64,000 bases of DNA from Datnioides undecimradiatus (Eukaryota; Chordata; Actinopteri; Lobotiformes; Datnioididae). The stretch spans positions 10,864,287 to 10,928,286 of the forward strand of contig WARS01000033.1 in the NCBI GenBank assembly GCA_008933995.1. Direction: 5' to 3'. Positions 54,283-62,583 of the stretch are shown piece by piece (position 1 is the first letter of the stretch; each line of letters starts with the position of its first letter). The notes beneath the pieces were generated by a model. The model did not search any database. It worked only from the letters and a program-made list of their open reading frames with translations, and had not been told where the DNA came from. The translations under genes were made by a program, and so were the position numbers.

Positions 54283-54748
54283 CTCCATATGTATTTTAGC
54301 AGTGTGAACAAGCAGTGTGGCTTGGCCTGTCGCCTGCTTCTGCAAACTGTGCTGAATACATAGTGCATGCAGAATACATCCTGCTGACACAGCACCATGT
54401 ATATGTATACATGTAATAATACAGCCAAACATGCCACTGGATCATCAGTTTGTTAAGCAATGTTGGCTAAATAAAATAATAATAATAATAATAATAATAA
54501 ATTTTGTAATAAGTAAAAATAATAGGAAACAGAAAACAGGACAGTAAATAGTGAACTTTTAGAGAGAGGACTCATCATCCTCATGTACATGTTCATACCT
54601 TCACAGTTAAACTAGTCTTCTTCCTACCAGTATCGCACAGTGTAACACACAGCTCAGCCATCCGTTAAAAACACAGAGAGGGTGTTGCTGCCATGAGTGT
54701 CTTCTAGGTGGATGAGTGTGTCTCTGTTCATACATGTGCTTATATGTA

Positions 54749-54825
<77 letters not shown>

Positions 54826-57800
54826 GCGTGACTGTATATAAGAAGGGGACTCGTCTGCATCTATATCTTTCGAGCCTGTGTGTGCATGCGAGTGTGTGTA
54901 TGAATAATTCCAGGCGTGCCATGCTGTCTGCTGAGGCCTCCGCCCCTGACAGAGGATGAAATATTCATGCTAACCTAGTTGGGAGGGGACTGATGAGGGA
55001 CCACAGGAGACCAGGAGAGAGGGGGGAAAGTGTGAAAAACTGACGGAGGAGCTGTTTTAAAGCAAGTTTTATAGCCGCAGTCCAATTATCCATCATGTCC
55101 TACTAACTTTCAGCTGAAAAAGGAAATGCGTCTGGAATCAAGTAGGCGGTGTGATGTGCCACAGATGCTAAAAAAAGTCTAAAAAATAAAAATTCAGAGG
55201 TGATGATGGTTCAAAACAAACAAACAACATAACACAAAGGCACTTGACCAGAATCACATGCAATTCACTGTGAACAACCAGCAACTAAAAGTGTTTCCCA
55301 GCCCTTTTATGGGGCAACACCACTTGATTTATTCATTCCACTGATCTAGGCCAGTCAGTGGTTCTGAATCCTGCTCTTCAGCACCTGGAGCCCTGCTGGT
55401 TTTCATTCCTGCCATGTGCTCAGCAGCACTGATTCATACCTTGGAGATGCTAAGTGAATTAACAACATCACAGAATGGTACTGTGTAGGGTAGTGAGGTA
55501 TTGGATTAAATTATTCTGCAGGGGCGAAGAATTATTTACAGAGGAAGCTCAGAGTCGTGCAAAATACTGAGCACGGTGTGGGTCTTGTGCTTGGTTCATT
55601 CAACCCTGAAATCATTTGAAAAAAAAAAAAATCTCCCGCGGCCGAGGATTCTGGGCTTGGACTCCAAGCACCACAGGTCATCACCTTGGTTTAGTCATTC
55701 AAACCTTCAACAAGACATTGGTCTATATAAATTCTCAAATTGTCTGTTCCACTTCCAGCTGCTTTCTGTTCCAGCTTCCCACTGTGGATGTGCTGTAAAT
55801 ACATGTCCAGGACCAATGTGCTTCCTTGACATTGAAATATTGTTGCTTACTGGTTTCTTCATTCTCTCTTGCTGAGTTGCAAAGACGGAAACACTCTAAT
55901 ATCCAACACATGCTGTCCAAGGCATGTGCATCCAAAATGCTTAAGTTCCTAGTATTAGATTTGTAAACCACCATTGTAACTCTTGTGTTTCTTACCTGCC
56001 GTTGAGCTGAATCCGATCAGCCAGTTTGGAGAGCTGGTCGGGCAGTCGTCGCTGTTTGATAACTCCCTCTGGGCTAACCGAAACCTCACACAAGGAATAG
56101 GTCTCGGGCGCTGCGATGAGGCCGAACTCATTGACAGTGTGGGCGACCACATCCTTGGCTGTAGTGTCCTTGCTGATGATGATGTAGCAGCTCTGCTGGT
56201 CGGCCTTAAACACCCGGATCACCTGGTCTGGGATGTCTGAGAGTGGAGAACAAAAGTGAAAACAGGAGAGCTGTCAGTGATAGATTAGGGTTCAAAGAGT
56301 TGTTGGTTTTCAGCATATGGAGACAAATACTCTAACAAATGCCAGTAATGCAATAAAACTAAAGCAAATGTTTGACAACACAAAAAAAAGTTGACAACAC
56401 AGTAAAATAGTGAGAGTAGTAAGAGCAAAATAATGTACAAATGATGTGACCATTATGTGACATGGCCTGTGCCAGTAATGGCAGGAATGCTGAAGGTTAT
56501 GTTCTCTGTACTTTATCTTCATTATATTATTGGGAGTTTCAGATGGCACAACTTAAACTTATGTTCTCTTCTCTCAATAGATTTGCTGAGCTGACTGCTC
56601 TCCTGCCAAAACGTCTTTGATGTGAAACCAAATGGGCAGAAGGTCAAAGACTCAATGGTTTTCCGGTGTTTTAATAACCAAAATAACATCTCCGTATAGC
56701 CACATCACAACTTTGGGTTATGTCTTCTGTCGAGCCAACATAAATTCAGTCATTCTTTTTGTGGAGCCAATTTTCTGATGGACTTGCATGGTAACACTAC
56801 ATTTGGCAACATCTCTACATGCTTATGTTTAGTGGGATAACTTTAACATTACTTGCACTGTTTATGTTAGATGCAGTTGTGATATGGGCTGCTACAAGGT
56901 CACAGCACAAGGATACATACATGCATATATACAAAAAGACACACACACACACACATATATGCGTGTATGTGTGATGTGTGTACACATAACATAATCAGTG
57001 ACATCACAAGTCAGTCATATTTCTCATCTTTCACAGTTTTGAGTCTCACACAAAGCTGAAGTAAGAAGCAAGGTGCATGAAGCTACACGGGAGACAACAG
57101 AGTGCTCAGAGCTGTGTTACAATGGTAGAAGCAGCAGGAACCTCACACTAAATATCCACATTTGATCATCTCTCACTTTCTTTTGGTGATGTGTAGTACT
57201 CGCTTTGGTTTTAAGAATTACACATTTGTGATAAAAGTTAAAGCCAACCTATGGTTGAGATTATTGAAGCCCTGCAGGAAAAAACTGATTAAAACACTCT
57301 TTCTTCATTCAATAATTAATCATCTAAACTTAAATCATTTACTGAGCCGCATTATGTAATGTACCATTTAAAAGCTAGAAATGCAGAATTTAATAATTCA
57401 TAATAAAACTGCATCATCTCCCATAATGAATGTTTTGTCATGCTAAAAGAAATAGCATATTATTGTTTAATTGGTTCAAAACAGTATTTGATACTGAGAG
57501 GTAGAAGGAAAAGCTACAGTTTCCTGTGGGCAGCTGATGCTGGAGCAGCTGCACGCGACTCACACAGCGCGATGTGTGTTAAATAATGGAAATGTTCCCC
57601 CTGAGTGAAATACTGCATTAAAGATCCCTGTGTTTGAGTAAGGAAGAGGCTACGGCCCATTAGCCACAGGCAGCCAAAGAGCTCCATCATGTTACTGAAA
57701 ATGGATGGAGATCATGAAGAGATCATGGAGAAACAGAGTAAAAACGCTGTTTGACTGATGAGTCTGTGGCCCTCCTGTTTACCAAGCTGAAAAGTGTTAA

Positions 57801-58066
57801 GCGTGTTCAGGCAAAAAGGCATTACCTTCACCTTTATTAGCACAAATCTCTCATCTGTCTGTGACTGTGGGGACTTTAGGTGTGGGAGCGTATGTGTTTA
57901 GGTGACAATAGCTCGAGCAGCTTTATTATAATCATCATTACAACAGCAGCAGCAGCGGCAGCACAATAAGCAGAAACAAACTGCTGAAGGTAAAGCCAAT
58001 AACAATAACGTTAGAATGCTGGTAATCAATCACCTCTGCTTGTTTAGAGAGTCTGTTTGTGTGTCG

Positions 58067-58138
<72 letters not shown>

Positions 58139-61100
58139 ACAGGTTCATTGTATTTTCAATGTGTGATGTATCAATAAAAGAAAGAGGATTTTCTGTAGGA
58201 AGAAGCATCAGTCCAGATGAGTCCATGATGCTGTTGTTCTGTTTCTTTCATACTTATACTACTTTGCCATATTTATACTGTTTCATGGACTCATTTCTTG
58301 ATTTGAATGCAAACATCCAGATGTTTTTCTGCTTTGTGCAATTTGTGATTGTTACTTTGCCTTTTTTCTGTTTTGCACTTACAGCTTCACAGAATTTGTA
58401 CCTATTGACGTTTTGATGTTAGAGGCGAATTCTGAATATGGATGACCTCACTATGGACTGTGCACACATTGACTGAAATCACATGACACGCGCTCTTAAT
58501 ATTTCAGTCAAATGATGACTGGCTTTCATCCTGAGGGAGGTGATGTGTGCAGGAACACACGTGTCAAAGGAATAAGTGTGTGGTTCCCTCTATGTTTCCC
58601 ATGTTGCTGCAGTAGCTGAGCTCCTCTCTTGTTTGTGTGCAGCAGGGCGGTGAGTGTGGGCTGAGTGGAAGCTAAATGCTCTGTGTCTCATTAGCTGTGA
58701 TTTGTGATTAGAGAGTGGGAAGCTCTTGGCTAAATAGCTGGCTACCATATCCAGGGGGCTTAATCATATTTAATCCTCTGGATGAGCTGCGACCCGACCT
58801 GCACACAAGAGGACAATCGCTGCCCATCCAGCCAAACATCCAATCAATTATCATCTTTAATAAGTTATCATTCATTTTTTGTCAACACCAGAACATTTAT
58901 TCATGGACTAAAGCCAAAGAAGAAAAAAAAAATTCTTGTGTTTTTGCAAACACAGCATTTAGAGAGGCTACACACTTTCCACAAGCCTCATCCTCCTCGC
59001 CACCCTCCTTTCTGGTGTTTGCTAGCTTTTCCCAGTCACTCCATCATACAGTCAGAGGACATAAATCACATGTGAAAGCATACAGAGCAGAAGAGGGCAG
59101 GGCAAGACAGAAATGGAGTAGTCGGTATTAACCACAAGACTCAGTTTTAAAGTCAATATTTTTAAAACACAAAAAAGCATAAGGTGCCATTTTTACTTCA
59201 TGCACATTTTTGTCTTGGACGGATGTGTCAGTGGCTGTGTTGTGACTGACAGCAGCCCGTGGGCTTTGCTTTTCTACTGGCAGCAGGAGAAACAAAGTAA
59301 AAACGCTTGCGCTGTAGCTCACAAGCCATGGACTGTTAGTGGTATTAAAGGGTGAAGACCACACCTGCATCAAACAGGAAGAAGGTGACATTTGAAGTTT
59401 ACATGCTGTTCGATGTGCTCCAGCTTAGCATCAAAGCAGAAAACTGATGGTGTTGGTGCACTTTTCCCTGGTGAAAGTTGGTTTTGTCGCTCACTCAATA
59501 AGCTGAGAAGCAGGACAAGGCATTTGTTGGTGTTTGTAAGTTAGATGAGAAGGAGACTTTAGTTGGAAAACTAATGTGGGCTGCTGTTCAAAGTCTGTGG
59601 CTCTTGTGTTGTGGCTGCTGTCTGGCTGTTAGTCAGCAGGACCCTCTAACAACAATTTTACTGCTGATGAACACATGAAAACATCAACGAGTATGAACGC
59701 GTTGTGGCTTGAATTACAGCTGTTTTCCAGGGAGAAGCATGTCCTGCTTCTCTCCTGAACCCTTGCAAAGTTAAAAATCAAATGTCCCTACTCTGATGTT
59801 CATACATCCTCACAAGGACAGATGAACAGTGGACGATATACAAACATACGACAGGAGCCATACCCAGAGCCTGAAGGATGCCTGCACCCAAGGATGCAGA
59901 AATGATCGAGTGTGGACAATGAGTTCTGGGTTTCATGAAAAATGGGACGTTGAGGACATTTGGGAAGAATATTTACTGAAGCACAATCAAACAGAGGCAA
60001 GAAGGTACGTATACTTACAGTACAGTCCCAGGGCTTGGCAAGCAGAAAGGAAAAAGAGAAAACACAATGAATATGAGAGGAAGAGAGTGTGGGAGGAGTA
60101 CAAATAGACATAGTAACCGGAAACATCATGACAGACATGAAAAAGGAGGGAAGACCAGTGGAGTTTCTGGTGAAGCCTTAATCTGTTCATGTGAAACCAG
60201 AGCGGCTGAGTATGACTCATCACGTCGACACCAAAACATCTGTTTAAAATCACAGCAAGCGAGATGCAAGACGAGAGAGAGAAAACAGTGAGAGAAGCAG
60301 AAGGAGAGGAAGAAGGAATGGCAGAGTGGACAGAAAGAGAGGGACAAAAGAAGGAAGATACAAAGAAACTGAGATGCTCTCAGATCCACTGATGTTTGAT
60401 GTACAGGATCTATCTGTTGAATAATGCTCATCACAATTTCCCAGAGCTCAGTGTGATGTTGTCGGATTGCTTCCTTTGTCCAACAGTCAGACACCAAAAC
60501 ATCAAGAATTTAAAGTTAAAACACGAGAGAGGAAACAGCAATCACTTTTTAGAAGCTGGAAACAGAAAAGTTTCGCTTGTCAAATGATTTAAATTATCAA
60601 CCAGTTATCAAATCTGGTGTCAAAGTGTTGTTGATTTATTTTCTACCTAAAAAAATAATCAACAGATTCTGTTCCTGTTTGCCTGAAATACAATATACAT
60701 TTGAACATCGTCTCTGCTCCCTCTTGTATTTATTTATGATTATTTTCTTTATTATTAGGTATGTCTGTACTGTACATACATACTTTGGCTGGTTACTGTG
60801 ACACATGAATCAAATTATGACTAACTTTGAATTGGACTAGCTCAGTAATTTATTTATTTAAGTTTACTAAAGCTTCTTTGAGCTTAAAGGAGGAACTGAT
60901 AATCAGTATGATAATCAGATGGAAGCCTAATAACAAATTGCCACAAAATCAGTTTACAGAGAACAACAAAACTGAAATGATTTAATCTGAAAACTCCCAA
61001 AACAACCAAAGAGGTGTCTAAAATCATAAATAACTTAGTGAGAACAGATCAAGATTTTAAAATACCCCAAAACATTGTCAGCCAGGTTTCTCGTTCCTCC

Positions 61101-61710
61101 TAAGATGCAGAAGTGATAATGATGCATCAGCTAAGCTAACGTAATTACAGGTAGGACTTGTAGGAGGTATGACCATCCCCGCAGAGCATCTGGAACAAGG
61201 TTTAGTTTGAGCGGCCTCAAACTCTACTATTAAATCTAATGGGAGGCCAGAGGACTAAAGGAAACTTGATCTAATGGCGGATGATTAATGAGGCCCAGTT
61301 GGTGTGTGTTTGCACTTTAGCACAACACAACCACATGTGATGTATAGGTCTACAAACTAGAGGTCTACGTGCAGGTGTGAGTGTGAGTGTGTGTCAGTGT
61401 GTGCATGTGTGTGTGCATGCAGCTCATTGACAAATGGCTGGTGAAATAAATCAGGACCCCATTCACTCACTCTCTCTCTTTTACCCTTCCACTTTCTCTT
61501 TCTTGTCCCCGCTCTCTCTATATTTCAATCACGCTAGCACACAAATCCCACACACGGGGAGTCCTTCATGTTAGATTAAATAATTATGGCCGTAGAAACA
61601 CGTCTGACAGCAAAGGAATACATAAGTCTATTAGTCAAGGAGGTTAATTCTTGTCAGACGGACACAATTCTGCAACGGCTCTGTGACACTTCAAGAAGAA
61701 AGTCCCCAGG

Positions 61711-61758
<48 letters not shown>

Positions 61759-62583
61759 ATGTGCAAACACCTCTGCTATAAACTTCCAGTTGCTTTGAGG
61801 AAGCCGGTGTGTCTGGTCAGGAACCCTGAGCCCAAGTGTTTCTGAGGGGAGTTTGCATTCATTTGAAGAAAGAGAAAAAGACCAAAGCGGGAAGACTTTG
61901 CACATGACACTACACTTGTCATATGGCTGCTTCATGACATTATGTTCAAGGGTGACAGGTTGTCTGTGCAGCGTCTCTGAGCATTGGAGTCTTTCACTCC
62001 ACAAGTGGCATTTGCTGTTCAAATGCGGCTGAGGTCTCTAGTCAAGTGTGATAAACAGCCTCAGGAAGAAGATCTGAGGTCATGAACTGTGAATGAGTCC
62101 AATGAAAGTTTGGTTGGCTTTACACACAAAGTACTAGTGCTTATTTTGCCAAACAAATAGGAATAAAAATGAAATTTTGTGTGAAATACATATACAAATA
62201 TAAGCTTGAGTCCAGTGCTTTCTCTCATTGAGTTTTACTGAGCTCCAGTTATAGAGAAAAGCTAAAAATAGTGTACGTCTGATAAGTTAAAAAAGTGCTT
62301 TGAGATTCAGATTAACAGAGATTCAATCAGATTAACAGTTTAGTCAATCTGGCCATCATGGGGTCATAATAATGGGATGTTGCCTGACGACATTCTTGTC
62401 TTGTGTCCACACAGAGTTTTCTTACCTGCGGGGTTGGAGAAGTCGAGGACGCTGGTGGCCGGGTGCAGCAGGTCGGGGCTGCTGGAGGACAGGTTGCCAG
62501 GGATGGGCATGATAGCGACGCTGTGACGACACTGCTTGGTGCCAACGATGCTGTCGTCCTGAGACTGACCCATGCCACCATCA
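37382..62583 (-). CDS. rapgef6: rapgef6 (PDZ-GEF2), 3' part of the gene, 14 spliced exons
   Basis: This spans a Rap guanine-nucleotide exchange factor that activates Rap GTPases at membranes and junctions (family knowledge). Joined minus-strand exons are 62426-62583, 55996-56236, 52564-52731, 52113-52328, 49474-49685, 48764-48887, 47634-47657, 45868-46088, 44812-44985, 44467-44613, 42120-42381, 39464-40011, 38137-38493 and 37382-37404. Every junction has GT and AG and keeps phase, giving 957 complete codons to a TAG stop. Counting from the first complete codon, the RA domain covers about residues 54-140, the RasGEF domain about 165-390, PPxY motifs are at 851-854 and 884-887, and the end is VSAV. 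RAPGEF6 is preferred over its paralogue RAPGEF2 because of tail blocks I recall from human RAPGEF6, such as [37 protein letters not shown] and VYCVTSP. The N-terminal domains are outside the window. Exon boundaries were placed by eye. Confidence 0.93.
37405..38136 (-). other. rapgef6: rapgef6 last intron
   Basis: GT-AG intron of 732 bases between the PPxY exon and the PDZ-ligand exon. AT-rich, nothing else recognised. Confidence 0.88.
38137..38493 (-). CDS. rapgef6: rapgef6 exon: tail with two PPxY motifs
   Basis: It runs from acceptor CTCCATCCAG to donor GATG|GTACGT, phase 1 to 1, residues 832-950. It begins [24 protein letters not shown] lies at 851-854 and PPDY at 884-887, both fitting the PPxY consensus for WW domains. 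RAPGEF2 is a known target of the WW-domain ubiquitin ligase NEDD4 through such motifs, so a like role here is inference. The middle is Gly/Pro and His-rich, and the exon closes with ELADSED, next to the final acidic PDZ-ligand segment. Confidence 0.92.
38494..39463 (-). other. rapgef6: rapgef6 intron
   Basis: 970 bases, G-rich on the plus strand near 38.5-38.65 kb. That stretch is the polypyrimidine tract of the intron's acceptor on the coding strand. No other feature. Confidence 0.88.
39464..40011 (-). CDS. rapgef6: rapgef6 exon: large tail exon
   Basis: It runs from acceptor ATCCACACCAG to donor ATAG|GTGAGG, phase 2 to 1, residues 649-831. In order it encodes [69 protein letters not shown], and [30 protein letters not shown] is common to both PDZ-GEF paralogues, while PIAEIE and [16 protein letters not shown] point to RAPGEF6. 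It is the longest constitutive exon here and is probably disordered and phosphorylated (inference). Confidence 0.93.
40012..42119 (-). other. rapgef6: rapgef6 intron
   Basis: 2.1 kb. GC-richer patches at 40.83-40.95 and 41.1-41.3 kb stand out from the AT-rich background and could be conserved non-coding or missed alternative exon sequence, but I saw no convincing splice pairs. Confidence 0.8.
42120..42381 (-). CDS. rapgef6: rapgef6 exon: Ser-rich tail with Thr/Ala repeats
   Basis: It runs from acceptor TTGCTCCAG to donor ACAAG|GTAATT, phase 1 to 2, residues 562-648. It begins [20 protein letters not shown], then [16 protein letters not shown], a conserved PDZ-GEF tail block. It continues into a Thr/Ala-rich run built from two near-identical stretches of about 15 bases containing TACGACTACTGCTGCAA. 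That half has no counterpart I recall in mammals and looks lineage-specific. It ends in the tail segment [10 protein letters not shown]. Confidence 0.9.
42382..43436 (-). other. rapgef6: rapgef6 intron part, or 3'UTR of the alternative last exon
   Basis: Lies between the stop of the alternative last exon and the next constitutive exon. It contains the non-coding copy of the 62-bp duplication and a hairpin at 42523-42545. Minus-strand ATTAAA (43168-43173) is a candidate poly(A) signal for the alternative transcript. Confidence 0.6.
42544..42605. repeat. 62-bp perfect direct duplication, intronic copy
   Basis: Identical base for base to 43539-43600, in the same orientation, with unrelated sequence on both sides. 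The first two bases of this copy also end the right arm of a perfect 8-bp hairpin (AGCACCTT/AAGGTGCT, 42523-42545). Confidence 0.97.
43437..44164 (-). CDS. rapgef6: rapgef6 candidate alternative last exon with its own stop
   Basis: A pyrimidine-rich acceptor (CCTCCTTTTCAG) opens a reading frame in phase 1, matching the donor of the preceding exon. It reads 241 further residues to a TGA. The start ([20 protein letters not shown], then [20 protein letters not shown]) resembles PDZ-GEF tail sequence. An acidic Glu-rich run, a Met/Pro segment and an Arg/Ser-rich end (RRKTV) follow. An ATTAAA on the minus strand at 43168-43173 could serve polyadenylation. Use of this exon would remove both PPxY motifs and the PDZ ligand. 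The first ~55 codons look most constrained. The rest could instead be read-through of a shorter cassette exon with an internal donor I did not recognise. It contains one copy of a 62-bp duplication. Confidence 0.6.
43539..43600. repeat. 62-bp perfect direct duplication, coding copy
   Basis: Lies inside the candidate alternative last exon and encodes about [20 protein letters not shown] of it on the minus strand. Identical to 42544-42605, about 1 kb away. Confidence 0.97.
44467..44613 (-). CDS. rapgef6: rapgef6 exon: Ser/Pro-rich tail
   Basis: It runs from acceptor CTTCTCCAG to donor CAAAG|GTGTGC, phase 1 to 1, residues 513-561. It encodes [10 protein letters not shown], then [20 protein letters not shown] and SPRK, with repeated SP sites that could be proline-directed phosphorylation targets (inference). 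Its phase-1 end can join either 42120-42381 (normal tail) or the alternative last exon 43437-44164, so it is the branch point of the two transcript forms. Confidence 0.88.
44812..44985 (-). CDS. rapgef6: rapgef6 exon: Ser/Arg-rich tail
   Basis: It runs from acceptor GTTGTAG to donor CCAA|GTGAGT, phase 1 to 1, residues 455-512. It encodes [20 protein letters not shown], then [20 protein letters not shown] and AKDIGTP. This is low-complexity tail without a folded domain. SKNLSERRS and RVSQVLQV resemble RAPGEF6 from memory. Confidence 0.88.
44986..45867 (-). other. rapgef6: rapgef6 intron
   Basis: 882 bases of AT-rich sequence with a short (TG)n at 45841-45856 next to the donor. No exon recognised. 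Confidence 0.85.
45868..46088 (-). CDS. rapgef6: rapgef6 exon: segment after the GEF domain
   Basis: It runs from acceptor TTTATTAG to donor ACCT|GTGAGT, phase 2 to 1, residues 381-454. It encodes [20 protein letters not shown], then [20 protein letters not shown] and [10 protein letters not shown]. The basic KKRVRRSS stretch followed by a charged helix is characteristic of PDZ-GEFs. [12 protein letters not shown] matches my memory of RAPGEF6 better than of RAPGEF2 and helps to assign the paralogue. Confidence 0.93.
46089..47633 (-). other. rapgef6: rapgef6 intron before the exon at 46088
   Basis: 1.5 kb. The stretch at 46.09-46.35 kb is purine-rich on the plus strand, giving a long pyrimidine tract just before the acceptor on the coding strand. 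Long frames across it are artefacts. Confidence 0.85.
47634..47657 (-). CDS. rapgef6: rapgef6 24-bp microexon (KKRWKSLG)
   Basis: An acceptor (CTTGCTTGCAG) and a strong donor (GG|GTAAGT) flank just 24 bases. Joined to its neighbours in phase 2 it completes Arg and gives KKRWKSLG (residues 374-381). Both mammalian paralogues have a like-placed KK(K/R)WRSLG segment from memory, which supports the call. The length divides by three, so skipping would delete eight residues, mostly basic, without changing frame. Confidence 0.88.
47658..48763 (-). other. rapgef6: rapgef6 intron before the microexon
   Basis: 1.1 kb between the weak GTTGGT donor and the 24-bp exon. No other exon recognised. Confidence 0.85.
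48764..48887 (-). CDS. rapgef6: rapgef6 exon: RasGEF domain, C-terminal part
   Basis: It runs from acceptor CTCTCAG, phase 1, to phase 2 at an AG|GTTGGT donor, residues 332-372. It encodes [27 protein letters not shown] and [11 protein letters not shown], the last helices of the catalytic domain. The donor GTTGGT lacks the usual purine and AGT after GT, so it looks weak. It precedes a 24-bp exon, so splicing here may be regulated (inference). Confidence 0.92.
48888..49473 (-). other. rapgef6: rapgef6 intron
   Basis: 586 bases, nothing recognised. Confidence 0.85.
49474..49685 (-). CDS. rapgef6: rapgef6 exon: RasGEF domain, middle
   Basis: It runs from acceptor CCTGTAG to donor GAAG|GTAGAT, phase 2 to 1, residues 261-331. 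It encodes [33 protein letters not shown] and [20 protein letters not shown]. The [19 protein letters not shown] block is a hallmark of RasGEF domains acting on Rap/Ras. The exon follows the expected catalytic-core order directly. Confidence 0.95.
49686..52112 (-). other. rapgef6: rapgef6 intron inside the RasGEF domain
   Basis: 2.4 kb, AT-rich, containing a LINE reverse-transcriptase relic at 51276-51446. Otherwise nothing recognised. Confidence 0.85.
51276..51446 (-). mobile_element. LINE reverse-transcriptase relic (FYADDT box)
   Basis: The minus-strand translation gives [18 protein letters not shown], a stop, then [19 protein letters not shown] and a stop. This is the reverse-transcriptase layout LGPLLF...YINDL...YADDT found in non-LTR elements, with the catalytic YADD still readable. 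Stops and loss of the flanking domains show a dead fragment. It lies in an intron in the same sense as rapgef6. Confidence 0.75.
52113..52328 (-). CDS. rapgef6: rapgef6 exon: RasGEF catalytic core
   Basis: It runs from acceptor TTTCTAG to donor CAG|GTGGGA, phase 2 to 2, residues 189-260. It encodes conserved CDC25-homology blocks, including [34 protein letters not shown] and NSMFAII. In this fold the stretch after NSMFAII leads into the helical hairpin that pries nucleotide out of the GTPase (family knowledge). No frameshift or stop interrupts it, so the catalytic core looks intact. Confidence 0.95.
52564..52731 (-). CDS. rapgef6: rapgef6 exon: end of RA domain and start of RasGEF domain
   Basis: It runs from acceptor CCTGTAG to donor ACAGA|GTATGT, phase 2 to 2, residues 134-188. 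It finishes the RA domain (YYLKNN), passes through an acidic linker, and enters the RasGEF domain at about residue 165 ([20 protein letters not shown]). The donor was fixed by the next exon: cutting before GTATGT lets the glutamate codon GA|G continue into YVDDLFKL, as in other family members. Confidence 0.92.
54246..54282. repeat. (TG)n microsatellite
   Basis: TG run with one TATG break, within an intron. Confidence 0.95.
54475..54501. repeat. (AAT)n microsatellite
   Basis: About nine AAT units. Confidence 0.94.
54745..54825. repeat. Composite (TATG)(TG)n(TA)n microsatellite
   Basis: TATG units lead into about 29 TG units and then about 10 TA units. It is the longest simple repeat in the window. 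Confidence 0.96.
55365..55450. repeat. Possible dispersed fish repeat fragment
   Basis: The core CTGCTGGTTTTCATTCCTGC, with a nearby CTGATTCATACC, resembles a fragment I have seen repeatedly in teleost sequences. Identification is from memory only and the boundaries are guesses. Confidence 0.35.
55996..56236 (-). CDS. rapgef6: rapgef6 exon: Ras-association (RA) domain
   Basis: It runs from acceptor CTCTCAG to donor CAG|GTAAG, phase 1 to 2, residues 53-133. The segment starting [12 protein letters not shown] and ending [13 protein letters not shown] is the RA domain, which binds activated Ras-family GTPases and recruits PDZ-GEFs to membranes (family knowledge). Basic residues in VIRVFKAD and [11 protein letters not shown] lie where RA domains contact the GTPase (inference). 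It is the only domain carried almost entirely by one exon here, between introns of about 6.2 kb and 3.3 kb. Confidence 0.93.
58071..58136. repeat. (TG)n microsatellite
   Basis: 33 uninterrupted TG units, within an intron. Confidence 0.97.
61712..61755. repeat. (TG)n microsatellite
   Basis: 22 uninterrupted TG units, within an intron. Confidence 0.97.
62426..62583 (-). CDS. rapgef6: rapgef6 exon: linker before the RA domain
   Basis: This is the most upstream exon visible. It starts at an acceptor ending in CTCTCAAG, completes a serine codon, and ends at donor CAG|GTAAG in phase 1. It encodes residues 1-52, including [13 protein letters not shown] and [16 protein letters not shown], a Ser-rich segment that in PDZ-GEFs lies between the PDZ and RA domains. 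The next exon joins through a split aspartate codon (NPA-D-IPDQ). The acceptor uses AAG rather than CAG, so the exact start is slightly less certain than the rest. Confidence 0.9.

Larger units (their letters stand above)
52732..55995 (-). other. rapgef6: rapgef6 intron inside the RA domain
   Basis: 3.3 kb with (TG)n at 54.25 kb, (AAT)n at 54.48 kb and a TG/TA composite at 54.75 kb. A segment at 55.36-55.45 kb (CTGCTGGTTTTCATTCCTGCC) resembles a dispersed fish repeat. No exon recognised. Confidence 0.8.
56237..62425 (-). other. rapgef6: rapgef6 largest intron in the window
   Basis: 6.2 kb with (TG)n tracts at 58.07 and 61.71 kb, a CA/TA patch at 56.94 kb and a CAG-rich patch at 57.94 kb. A plus-strand frame at 59829-60107 has its codons up to about 60004 followed by a GTACGT donor-like site but has no recognisable relative. 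No exon is supported. Confidence 0.75.

Noticed and set aside
37382-62583. Assignment to rapgef2 instead of rapgef6
   Set aside because: The catalytic domain alone would not decide, but several tail blocks match RAPGEF6 as I remember it and are absent from RAPGEF2.
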